Assembly: GCA_009731375.1 (NCBI GenBank)
Contig: BJOX01000150.1
Location: 106,047-133,608 of the forward strand
Direction: 5' to 3'
DNA from: Paulinella micropora
Taxonomy: Eukaryota > Cercozoa > Imbricatea > Euglyphida
Length of the DNA: 27,562 bases
The notes under the pieces are model-generated. The model had not been told where the DNA came from and did not search any database. It worked only from the letters and a program-made list of their open reading frames with translations. Of the stretch, positions 17,999-27,477 are shown piece by piece. Position numbers and translations under genes: made by a program. Each line of letters begins with the position of its first letter. Position 1 is the first letter of the stretch.

Positions 17999-19333
17999 AC
18001 AGCCACATAGAGAGCGGGTCCAAGCCTGTGCCGGCCAATGCGATCGATAGCGAGACTATTCTACCCACCTCTCTCTCTCTCTCTAGCTCCTCTAGCTCAA
18101 TAAAGCCTCCTTCCTTCAGCCTAGCATTGAAGTCTGCCCACATATTATGCATGAGTGCCCGCTTGTGGTCAGGCACCTCATATGTCATCCCCTTAGTGTT
18201 AATCATAAAGACCAAAAATTTCACAACAAACTCACCCTCCCATCTGCACTTCTCATTTAATTCCTATCCAAGAATAGTCAGAAAAAGTCTCACACAACTC
18301 GCCAGTTCATTCATCACTTTACCTGGCACACTCCACAGAAAGTCGTCAAGGTAGGCTAGCACCAGTACGCCCAAAAATCTCAGAAACGTAAACCTAGGTC
18401 GGGTGGTTTTGTGTGAAACCAAAAGGGAGCATTCCTAAGTCCGAATGTCATAACATTCGAGGTGTAGAATTTCCCTTTATGGAAAAAGCACATGAATTTT
18501 CTCGCACTCTCTGACATCCTTAGGGAGTAATATGCAGATGCTAAATCTGTCACAATCATGGAAAAATCCTCTCTTACTACCTTGTCTGAATCTCTCTTCA
18601 GTGTCTCCAATCTGAACTGGTTGACCGCATTGAACTTGCCTAGATATCTCTTGTCGTGACATACTCTTGCATTTCTCACGCCGAGCGGGTCTATCTCCAC
18701 CTGCATCGGTTCGACCAACCATAGCCTTTCGGGCTCTTCTTCCTCAAAGTTACCTAATGCTACATTTCTGCGCACAAACTCATCAACCAGCTGCTCATTC
18801 GCAAAGTACGTTGGATGATTACGAAAAATTTCTTTTCAGGAATGTGTTGTCCTTCAAGCCTAAAATCAAGCCAATACGCAATCCAGGAACACTTGAAGTC
18901 ACCATCGACTTCCAATAGCCAAGCTGTCTTCTTAGCCTATCAGGCCCGGCCGATGTGTCTGCCCATGGGTTTCCTTTGTTGAGCTCGCTTCCTAACTTTA
19001 TCATAGCATCAAGCGCCTGCCGCAGTGTCATGTCCCGATACAGATCAAGGCTTACCTGCGGTTGTCTGATCAGATTCTCAACGAACTCGATTCTGTCCTT
19101 AGCATCTACTGTAGTTGGTAGGCCCGGGCAAGACGAATAAATGTGAAACTTCTGTTTGCAAAAACTGCACACCATGCATTGCCGTTGATCATACCACACG
19201 CAACGTTTCGGGAACTGGCCAAGTGACTGCCTTATCCTCTCCACCGGCTCATTAATACTGCAGTATTTCAGGCATATCAGCCCCTCGGTCCGGATAATAT
19301 ACTTCAAGAGTTGACATTGCCAACCAAGTGTCC
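17970..19333 (-). pseudogene. Reverse transcriptase of the DIRS-like element
   Basis: It would copy element RNA into cDNA. On the minus strand the region begins after a TA repeat near 19333. An N-terminal part (to 18819) contains a Cys cluster (QRQCMVCSFCKQKFHIYSSC) and ends PDRLRRQLGYWKSMV, as DIRS RTs do before the palm. A frameshift at a T run near 18832 leads to the next frame (18380-18820): Asp77 of the segment after ATG 18775 lies in the motif A stretch IVTDLASAYYSLRM, and motif B is VMTFGLRNAPFWFHTK. Another shift at an A run near 18413 leads to the YLDD catalytic box at 18353-18342. A TAG at 18264-18266 interrupts the next stretch, which then runs to 17970 with INTKGMTYEVPDHKRAL. Two frameshifts and a stop, but all motifs are present. 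Confidence 0.75.
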
Positions 19334-19339
19334 TATATA

Positions 19340-19372
<33 letters not shown>
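19334..19372. repeat. TA microsatellite between Gag and RT
   Basis: TATATA units with a TGTA interruption. On the minus strand it ends TATATAG just before RT coding text, so it could hide a splice acceptor. Confidence 0.85.
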
Positions 19373-19377
<5 letters not shown>

Positions 19378-19604
19378 AATAATCTAACCCGGACTGTCAG
19401 CAGAATTAATATTAATGTATAAAATAATTCCAAGTTTGAAAAGAAAACAGATTTAGTAAACTTAATGCCAAGCCACCTATAGGTCGCAGTCTCGGCCTTA
19501 TATCAATTCAATCGGCTCCTACGTTACCGAACCGATACTGAGCCAAATAATATTATCACGGCTTTATCAGACAAGTAGTCACCATGCACGTCAGTAATGT
19601 TCCT

Positions 19605-20835
19605 TTACCTGTGAGCGGGCATGTTGTCCCACGGGCGCGACGGGGTCGCGCGGGCTCCACCAACATTGCGGGGGTCACGCATCTCGTCACGGTCACGCTT
19701 GGGAAGCGGGCATTTCGGGGACAGATGACCATATTCCCCACAGTTATAGCAACTGAACGATGATAGATCCTTCGCAGCCGATGCTCCTCCCAGCTTCTTG
19801 CTCTTGAGTACTGGGCCCGCAGGCATGAAGCACTTCTCCACGTCGTCCCAGAGTGCGGAGTCGACCTTCTTGGCGTGCGCCTTGGCGATCTTGAGTGCAT
19901 CCTCCACACCGTAGCCAGCGGAGCGAGTCTTGAAATATTTGACCACGGCCGCAATCAGCACACCAAAAAAAGGTCCTCAAACTTGGACTCACCACCATTG
20001 TAAGTAGTAAGTAGCGCCAGTATCATAGAACAAGCAGCCTGTTTCAACTGCTTCCAGCATCATGGGCAGGCTTGAGTCGGTAGATAATTCTGACCTTTTC
20101 TGGCTCTTCGCCATGTCCAGTACGGCCGCAAGTATCTGCTCTATCCTGCCCGGGTGAGGCCAGCCAGCACCATCCACCTTCTGCAGGCTCTGCCCCTCGT
20201 GGCGGGAGCAGTAGTCTTGACCAGGGCTTGTCTCGCTAAGACAGCCTAACACACGTACAACACATGTATATCATTAGTAATCACCTTGCCACACAGGCTA
20301 TCTGCTACCCTTATAATCACAAACTGTACGACTCGCCCCTCCCCCAGCCATGAAAACTTGCATTAGTGCACCCACTTGAGATGCATCAATCATCACGGGC
20401 GCGTGTTCGGTGCTCCTGCCCGCTGCGCCCACACCAGTGGGACACCAATGTGCCCAGCCGCAGCGGGTGCGGCGACTCCATGATGACCCGAAGCGACCAA
20501 CCCTGCTCCCACAACTGCCGGAGCTGACGCACCTGCAACGACCATTCCTCCAGCAGCTGGCGAGCCGACTGACGGCACAAGCAACGCCGGTCCAGACGAG
20601 TGCAGGGAGGCGGAGGTATCTCCACCTGTTGCCGAAGTCGAAGTGGACGGTACCGAGGTGCTCGGTACGGTGGGGGACAGGGTGCTCTTGGGGAAGATGC
20701 TGAGTTTCCAACCGCCGCACTGGCTGCCGCCATGATTGTCGATAACGCACGGGATGAAGCAGCCGATGGTGCCGCCCTACGCTTTGCTGCTCTTGCTTCT
20801 CCAGGGACATCACTCTGTACAATTTCGCTTTCATT
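19605..20835 (-). pseudogene. Gag-like protein with CCHC zinc knuckle
   Basis: It would package element RNA into particles. On the minus strand, downstream of a TTC array, the N-terminal part (about 20835-20690) is basic and Ala-rich (EARAAKRRAAPSAASSRA). A one-base shift near 20690 at a C run gives a Ser/Thr/Pro/Ala/Gly-rich segment to 20393, and another shift near 20395 gives MIDASQVGALMQVFMAGGG to the stop at 20298. The segment 20252-19989 (GRIEQILAAVLDMAKSQKRS) follows. The segment from 19961 to 19605 ends in a C-x2-C-x4-H-x4-C zinc knuckle (CYNCGEYGHLSPKC, about 19750-19709) and a basic tail with DPRNVGGARATPSRP. Stops separate the parts; some may be introns (a GTGAGT lies near 19993). 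The knuckle is certain; the joins are not. Confidence 0.6.
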
Positions 20836-20837
20836 AA

Positions 20838-20951
20838 AGAAGAAGAAATAGAAGAAGAAGAAGAAGAAGAAGAAGAAGAAGAAGAAGAAGAAGAAGAAGA
20901 AAGAAGAAGAAGAAGAAGTAGAAGAAGAAGAAGAAGAAGAAGAAGAAGAAG

Positions 20952-20983
<32 letters not shown>

Positions 20984-20985
20984 GC
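20838..20985 (-). repeat. GAA/TTC array at the Gag start
   Basis: About 150 bases of GAA units with a few GTA and AAA interruptions, between direct repeat Q2 and the Gag-like region. The Leu, Ser and Phe runs read from it are artefacts. Confidence 0.95.
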
Positions 20986-20992
20986 AAAGAAC

Positions 20993-21365
20993 GGGGATAA
21001 AAAGTTCCAAAAACAAGAATCTCTCTTCTTGTGTTCGAGGAACTTGCGAAAGTGACCAGAACACTAGGTACATAAAGTCACATATTTTATTACTTGCGCG
21101 ACATATGTCGCAACTTTTTCTAGTTGTTCTTGTAGCATCCTTTAGTTCTGATACCTTCACATGGCTAGAAATTAGCTAATACCAGAAATTCGTAATTTGA
21201 TTTTAGGCCTGATGGTCCAAAGTGGACCAAAACTTGTAATATAAATGGCAATCATTCATAGCCAGTCTTACCGTATCAAACATGTTTGTAGAAACGGCTT
21301 CAAATGTCGAAATTCAGGCATTTACAATGTTCCTGCTTTTCTCGTCTGAGGTCGCAAAATAGGTG
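20993..21365. repeat. Direct repeat Q2 (373 bp)
   Basis: Partner of 15598-15970 with about five substitutions and no gaps. One substitution makes GCGACATATGTCGC (21098-21111) a perfect 14-base palindrome. The 7-base-arm hairpin is conserved at 21213-21229. On the minus strand a short frame beginning MKVSELKDATRTTRKSC is open in both copies and differs little. Confidence 0.9.
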
Positions 21366-21702
21366 CTGTAGAACTGCTTTTGGCAACGGGTTGTGTCAGG
21401 ACGATCTTTCATCCGAATCAGCTTCCACAAAGGGAGGACCATTCATTTTACCAGTTCACAACTTTTCAAACCATCTTCTACTAGTTCTAGATCTTCCTTT
21501 CCCTGACCCAACTTTTCACACCCACAGACGCCTCTTTTAACTCTCCGCTCAGATCCGCTCTTTCCCGCCACTTCCAACCAACTCCCAAACTTTCTCCGCT
21601 CAGACCCCAAAATCATGATCACCCAGAAGTTCTACGCTCTTTTTTTTGTAGCGGAGCGAGAAAAAAGAGGGGGCTGGTGGTGAGACTACGATAAACCGTA
21701 AT
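21366..21702. other. Segment between Q2 and P2
   Basis: About 335 bases separate Q2 from P2, whereas Q1 directly abuts its P fragment. It is therefore either an insertion or material lost at the other end. Rich in TTTC/CTCC, with CTCCGCTCAGA occurring near 21542 and 21595. No gene. Confidence 0.4.
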
Positions 21703-22312
21703 TGTGTTATGCTTTGCTCACACAAACACTATTTTGCTACCCTCTCCCTCTACCTACCTTCCCCTCCAGGTTGTTCCCTAATAAGGACAAACCTGGTTTG
21801 GGGTTTCTATTGGCTATCCTACCACCACAACTACATAAATTCTGCCTATTTCTATTTTATCTAGACTCGAAAACAATTCACAACGGACACCCAACAATCA
21901 TGCTTCTCTATGTAATAATGCTCACCGATTCAATCATACATAATAATCACTGTACTTATACACAAATTATAGTAATAACTGCTGGTATATCTCCCAGTTT
22001 TGCCACACGCAGTGGGCAAGAGATAAGAATAATAGAATGATAATATATAAGATGTAATCATAACTAGATCCAGTCACCTCACGATCCATATTCTCACACA
22101 CACAGCCCACCAAGGCAAGAAAGCACAGAAACGCAAGAGAGCGACACATGTGCTCACAGTAATAAGCATAAACACGTACAGCATGCAACACACGCTCCTC
22201 AAAACACTCTAAAGTAGGTAACAGAACTCACATATACAACCCAGTCAACCAACACAGAAACAAGTGTTATATGAAACTCCTACATGAACCAGTAACACAA
22301 ACAGCACCAAGC
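21703..22312. repeat. Long dispersed repeat, copy 2 (P2)
   Basis: Same orientation and landmarks as 13724-14340: TGTGTTA start, CACTATTTTGCTACCC, CCAGGTTGTTCCCTAATA, CCCACCAAGGCAAGAA, TAAACACGTACAGCAT. It is visibly more diverged than the Q pair. It ends near 22312, before a short unique segment and a poly-A/N gap. Confidence 0.7.
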
Positions 22313-22376
22313 ACTTTCATCTCGGTGAAGGCGGTGAGCTGACAGTCTACAGCAAGGCCGTTCCCCTGCACAGCAA

Positions 22377-22425
<49 letters not shown>
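22313..22425. other. Short unique segment and poly-A run
   Basis: About 65 GC-rich bases (22313-22377) are open on the minus strand (a LTAFTEMKVLGAVCV stretch) and could be a remnant of the leucine-rich-repeat gene's 3' part. They are followed by 48 A (22378-22425). Confidence 0.25.
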
Positions 22426-23114
22426 NNNNNNNNNNNNNNNNNNNNNNNNNNNNNNNNNNNNNNNNNNNNNNNNNNNNNNNNNNNNNNNNNNNNNNNNNNN
22501 NNNNNNNNNNNNNNNNNNNNNNNNNNNNNNNNNNNNNNNNNNNNNNNNNNNNNNNNNNNNNNNNNNNNNNNNNNNNNNNNNNNNNNNNNNNNNNNNNNNN
22601 NNNNNNNNNNNNNNNNNNNNNNNNNNNNNNNNNNNNNNNNNNNNNNNNNNNNNNNNNNNNNNNNNNNNNNNNNNNNNNNNNNNNNNNNNNNNNNNNNNNN
22701 NNNNNNNNNNNNNNNNNNNNNNNNNNNNNNNNNNNNNNNNNNNNNNNNNNNNNNNNNNNNNNNNNNNNNNNNNNNNNNNNNNNNNNNNNNNNNNNNNNNN
22801 NNNNNNNNNNNNNNNNNNNNNNNNNNNNNNNNNNNNNNNNNNNNNNNNNNNNNNNNNNNNNNNNNNNNNNNNNNNNNNNNNNNNNNNNNNNNNNNNNNNN
22901 NNNNNNNNNNNNNNNNNNNNNNNNNNNNNNNNNNNNNNNNNNNNNNNNNNNNNNNNNNNNNNNNNNNNNNNNNNNNNNNNNNNNNNNNNNNNNNNNNNNN
23001 NNNNNNNNNNNNNNNNNNNNNNNNNNNNNNNNNNNNNNNNNNNNNNNNNNNNNNNNNNNNNNNNNNNNNNNNNNNNNNNNNNNNNNNNNNNNNNNNNNNN
23101 NNNNNNNNNNNNNN
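22426..23114. other. N gap (689 bases)
   Basis: The largest gap of the window. It truncates the leucine-rich-repeat frame on its right. Confidence 0.95.
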
Positions 23115-23609
23115 GGTGACGGATTAAAGCAGGAATTAAACCTGATCACCCGCAACGATCGGCAGGCCTTGAGCTCGGACACGTTGCCAGTGAATTTGCA
23201 AAAACTAAATTGTAGTTCTTGCAGCGAACGGCATCTCTGTAGTTCGGAGAGAGTTTCCTGGGTGATAGTGTACTGACCTAGTTGCAGCCGCTGTAGGCCC
23301 GCGAGGTTTGCGAGGCCTGGAGGTTCTGTGCCTTCAACTGCACAGCGCCACAGCTGCAAACTGCGGAGCGAGGGCCACAGTTGCAGCACCTCGAGGGACG
23401 CCAAGCGATTGAGCTCTCCTAAACGCAGTTCTCGGAGTGCGGGGCAGCGCTGCAATTTAGCGAGGCCTGCCAGGGTGATGTCTGGACACTTGGTTAGGCA
23501 CAGGACCTCCAGGCCCCGCAGGACGGCTACTGTTTCGAGTAAATCATCCGAAGCGTCACGATCCAGAGCCAGCTTGAGCTTCTTCAGGTTTTGGTCCAGT
23601 GAACGTATT
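23115..23609 (-). CDS. Leucine-rich-repeat protein, partial
   Basis: A minus-strand frame open from 23609 (TGA at 23612-23610) to the N gap, about 165 codons. It contains about seven consecutive leucine-rich units of 23-25 residues, for example LEVLCLTKCPDITLAGLAKL, LRSLQLWRCAVEGTEPPG, LQRLQLGQYTITQETLSEL and LQELQFSFCKFTGNVSEL. Such repeats form curved protein-binding surfaces; the partner cannot be told. The unit type, with cysteine or asparagine in the LxxLxLxxC part, is like cysteine-containing or irregular LRRs of protists and plants. Base composition is GC-rich, unlike the surrounding repeats, and the frame has no lesions over its length, so this is the best candidate for a living host gene. 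The 5' end has no ATG in an obvious place and is probably an exon boundary; the 3' end lies in the gap. Confidence 0.7.
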
Positions 23610-24223
23610 CAGAGGCTCGTGTCCTTCAAGTTTGTTTGTCACTGTGAGTGTTTGTTCGTACGTCTGTTGACTTACTCTGTCTCTGCCTCAAGGGAGAACA
23701 GGAGAACAGAAAAGATGTCTGGTATCTGCCTCAAGGGAGAACAGGGATAAAGGCTGTGGAGAGGGTACTGGGACACCTACTCACAAACGCCTAGACGTAT
23801 TGTTTTGCAAAAGAGCTTGTGTGGGGATGTGTTGGAGTATTTGTTGTTTGAGTCTGCCTACTCAATGGAGATAGGTCAGCCCAAATTTTCCTTCTGCCGT
23901 CAAAGGACAAGCCAGAAAAGAAATCAGCCGTGTGCTGGTGACTCCAATGTTAAAATCCCCGAAGATAGCTCGTTAAAAAGTCGGTAATACAACCAAACAC
24001 AAATCCCCAAAGGAGAATGATGTCTCGTTATATTAGCTCAGTGAAACCGCACAAAAGAAAGCGGCAACAGACCAAGGTTAAAATGGCATTAGGTCAAATC
24101 CGGCCAAACGATATTGAAATAATGGGAAGAAACTAGGTGCACCTGACATAAAAAAGTGTACTTTTACCGGCTATCCGGGGGTGATGCCTACAGTATTATT
24201 AATATTAATTATTAGTTCCAACA
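23610..24223. other. Unassigned stretch with a 21-bp direct repeat
   Basis: TCTGCCTCAAGGGAGAACAGG occurs at 23682 and 23725, 43 bp apart. Open frames here are short and not convincing (for example 23805-23987). It may hold upstream exons or introns of the leucine-rich-repeat gene. Confidence 0.35.
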
Positions 24224-24253
24224 ATCTCTCTCTCTCCGAGTCTCTCTCTCTCA

Positions 24254-24311
<58 letters not shown>
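24224..24311 (+). repeat. CT microsatellite
   Basis: CT dinucleotides with short interruptions (CCGAG, ACA) in the first third. Confidence 0.95.
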
Positions 24312-24313
<2 letters not shown>

Positions 24314-24429
24314 GAAGGAAGGGGAGAAGGAGACGAAGAGGAGTAGAGAAAGTGAAGGTATATACAGGAGATCCACCGCCAGCGCATGAGGATCTTGCTG
24401 GCAAGCGACAACGGAAGCAGAGTAGCTAA

Positions 24430-25214
24430 CTTAGTAGAAATATTAATAATTTGTTATATACCTTGAACACTAACAGCGACCCTAACTTCAATTATACTAG
24501 TATAATTACTAGTAATTAATACATATCTTAACAGAAAATATTAATTAATAATATCATGACATTTTCATTTAGTTTTTTTACACTTTTGATTTAATTTATC
24601 TCTATTATTAATAATCAGTACTAGTACTTCAAACTGCTGCAAATATTTTCATTATTAAAGTTGTAATGTCTGCGTAAAACTAAATGGCACTTGAATAATA
24701 AAATGTAAAAAACTAAAGTGTTTGTGTAAAATTAAGTGTCATAACTGACTGCAAAGGGACCGTCGCGTGGCGAGGCGGGGTCGCCGGGCGGCGCGGTGGT
24801 TGGCGTAGGTGCCCCCCCTCACTGCTTCAGGTACACATACCCTGCGGGCCAGAACACCCTACTAACTATTAATATTAATACATCTATTACACCTCCGCCG
24901 CTCTGCCGGACTAGAAATCTTGTGTAACATATTAATAATCATACTATTGATCCGATGCTATAACTTGATAGCAGGGTATTAATACTGTCAGCCTCCGTAT
25001 TCACTGAAAGTTATCCATAGGATATGACGGCATCATTCATGATGATAAGGTGAGCATATCTCTTAGGTCACAGTGGTCGAGTCCGCTGATCATCTTTATG
25101 ATTAATTAATCATCATGATCCTTTAAGTAATTTATATATCTATGATATATTGTAGTATAGTTAATTAAACTGTTGAAGACTCAGTCACTTAACGCACACA
25201 CTTTTTATATAAGT

Positions 25215-25254
<40 letters not shown>

Positions 25255-25342
25255 GTAAATATAATATAATTTGGTGAGAAGCGATCCCTGATCCGAGCTG
25301 AAGCCGGCAACACAATATTGTACTATTTGTTTAAAAACTTCA
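24430..25342. other. AT-rich, gene-free stretch with a GC islet
   Basis: Mostly AT-rich with many TTAATTAAT/ATTAATATTAAT palindromic pieces and a TA run at 25218-25242. A sharply GC-rich islet lies at about 24758-24815. An imperfect duplication, TGTCTGCGTAAAACTAA at 24667 and TGTTTGTGTAAAATTAA at 24719, precedes it. No gene seen. Confidence 0.45.
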
Positions 25343-25625
25343 AAATAATAATAATAATAGTGCTTCTCTGTCAATGGCTGATGCATTTCTGCACATGCGC
25401 CTCCATCGTCTCACCCGTGAGGGGAGTACGAAGAATTGACGATAAGCTCTAATGACACCCCCGCAAAGGCAGTTCCAACACTTCCAGACGGACCGGTATG
25501 TTCAATGAAAATACTGGTCCAGACGGACCGGTATGTTCAATGAAAATACTGGTGGCACCGACGGGAATCGAACTGGCGACAGGGCCCAGATGGTAGAACT
25601 TGACCACTGGGCTATCACGGTGTCC
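25343..25625 (-). mobile_element. SINE copy 3 with tRNA-like head, most complete
   Basis: On the minus strand the 5' head (25625 to about 25553) is tRNA-like, with a pol III A box TAGCCCAGTGG (25614-25604) and a B box AGTTCGATTCCC (25574-25563). Its end, CGGTGCCACC, can pair with CACCG at the start, like an acceptor stem. A unique body follows to 25360, then an ATT tail (25359-25343). The body matches copy 2 with about four differences. A 35-bp block is duplicated in tandem (25483-25517 and 25518-25552). The head directly adjoins an AAT array at 25634. Such elements are transcribed by RNA polymerase III and copied by a LINE's reverse transcriptase. Confidence 0.85.
25563..25614 (-). promoter_or_regulatory. 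Internal RNA polymerase III promoter of the SINE
   Basis: A box at 25614-25604 and B box at 25574-25563 on the minus strand, about 30 bases apart, in the order and spacing of tRNA-type promoters. The B box GTTCGATTCC fits the consensus GGTTCGANTCC closely. Confidence 0.7.
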
Positions 25626-25630
25626 ATAAC

Positions 25631-25633
<3 letters not shown>

Positions 25634-25726
<93 letters not shown>

Positions 25727-25790
25727 TAATAACAATAATAATAATAATATATATATGTATATATATATGAAGTTTATATATATATATATT

Positions 25791-25830
<40 letters not shown>
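25634..25830 (+). repeat. AAT array followed by TA array
   Basis: About 36 AAT units with two AAC variants (25634-25748), then TA dinucleotides interrupted by TGAAGTT and similar (25748-25830). Two copies of TTGCGGCAG follow at about 25830-25849. Confidence 0.95.
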
Positions 25831-25986
25831 TGCGGCAGTTTGCGGCAGTCTGAATGTGGCATCTGACAAACTGGGGAATGGTCAGTCATATAATCAATAA
25901 CTAAGTTGAAATCGACTCAAAATATTATTACAATAATAATTGTCGCCGCGGCCGCTATTATACAGTTATAATTAATACTAGAATAG

Positions 25987-26330
<344 letters not shown>

Positions 26331-26545
26331 NNNNNNNNNNNNNNNNNNNNNNNNNNNNNNNNNNNNNNNNNNNNNNNNNNNNNNNNNNNNNNNNNNNNNN
26401 NNNNNNNNNNNNNNNNNNNNNNNNNNNNNNNNNNNNNNNNNNNNNNNNNNNNNNNNNNNNNNNNNNNNNNNNNNNNNNNNNNNNNNNNNNNNNNNNNNNN
26501 NNNNNNNNNNNNNNNNNNNNNNNNNNNNNNNNNNNNNNNNNNNNN
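26331..26545. other. N gap
   Basis: 215 Ns between a TA run and a CT run. Confidence 0.95.
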
Positions 26546-26597
<52 letters not shown>

Positions 26598-26755
26598 CTG
26601 AGTGTATGAGTGTGTCTATGTGTATGTGTATGTGTCTATGTGTGTGTGTGTATGTGAGTGAGTGAGTCAGTGAGTGAGTGAGTGAGTGAGTTTGTGTGTG
26701 TGAGTGTGTGTGTGTGTCTGTCTGTCTGTGTGTGTGTGTGTGTGAGAGTGAGTGA

Positions 26756-26786
<31 letters not shown>

Positions 26787-26836
26787 TGTGTCTGTCTGTT
26801 TGTGTCTGAGTGTCTGAGTTTCTGAGTGTGTATGTA

Positions 26837-26867
<31 letters not shown>

Positions 26868-26907
26868 GTCTATTTTTCTATGTGTGTGTGGGCACGTGTG
26901 TGTGTGT

Positions 26908-26975
<68 letters not shown>

Positions 26976-26977
26976 TG

Positions 26978-27029
<52 letters not shown>

Positions 27030-27122
27030 GTGTCACGGACGTGGTCAGCCGATTGAGTCGGAACTGACAGTCACATTTAATCAATCAGCTCTCTCTCACT
27101 CTCTCTCTCTCTCTCTCTCTTC

Positions 27123-27164
<42 letters not shown>

Positions 27165-27335
27165 CTCTCTCTCGATCTCTCTCTCGATCTCTCGATGTCT
27201 CTCCCTCCCTCTCTTTCTCTCTCTCTCTCTCTCTTTCTTTCTCTTTCACACATACACATACACACACACATACACACACATACACACACACATACACACA
27301 CATACACACGCAGACACACACACGCAGACACACAC

Positions 27336-27375
<40 letters not shown>

Positions 27376-27477
27376 AAGAGTCTCTCTCTCGCTCTCTCTC
27401 CTTTCTCTTTCTCTTTCTCTGCCTCTTCCTCTTTCTCTCTCTCTCATCTCTCTCTCTCTCACACTCTCTCTCTTTCT

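Larger units (their letters stand above)
15598..21365 (-). mobile_element. DIRS/Kangaroo/PAT-type tyrosine-recombinase retrotransposon
   Basis: On the minus strand the order is Gag with a zinc knuckle (19605-20835), reverse transcriptase (17970-19333), RNase H (17159-17998) and tyrosine recombinase (16140-17044). This is the gene order of DIRS-like elements, which integrate with a tyrosine recombinase in place of a DDE integrase. Direct repeats of 373 bp (15598-15970 and 20993-21365) bracket it, differing at five positions by my count. The right-hand copy, in element sense, adjoins a 58-68-base segment (15972-16039) that recurs at 13724 and 21703. Such A...B-A...B patterns resemble the split direct repeats of PAT, Ngaro and Kangaroo elements, though spacing here is not canonical. 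Several frames are broken. The true ends may include the P repeats, giving an element of up to ~8.6 kb. Confidence 0.75.

Noticed and set aside
20410-20851. Plus-strand frames opposite the Gag-like region
   Set aside because: GC-rich low-complexity DNA leaves both strands open; the zinc knuckle and the RT that follow fix the sense strand as minus.
13724-22312. P1 and P2 as LTRs of an LTR retrotransposon
   Set aside because: The copies are much more diverged than the Q pair, no polypurine tract or primer site was found, and the enclosed element has a tyrosine recombinase, not a DDE integrase.
25553-25625. Functional tRNA gene
   Set aside because: A and B boxes are present, but the acceptor stem has a mismatch and the D stem is weak. 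The unit continues into a repeated body with an ATT tail, so it is a SINE head.
27077-27462. Arg/Glu-rich or Ser/Leu-rich proteins at the window end
   Set aside because: All come from GA, CT, GT and CA microsatellites.
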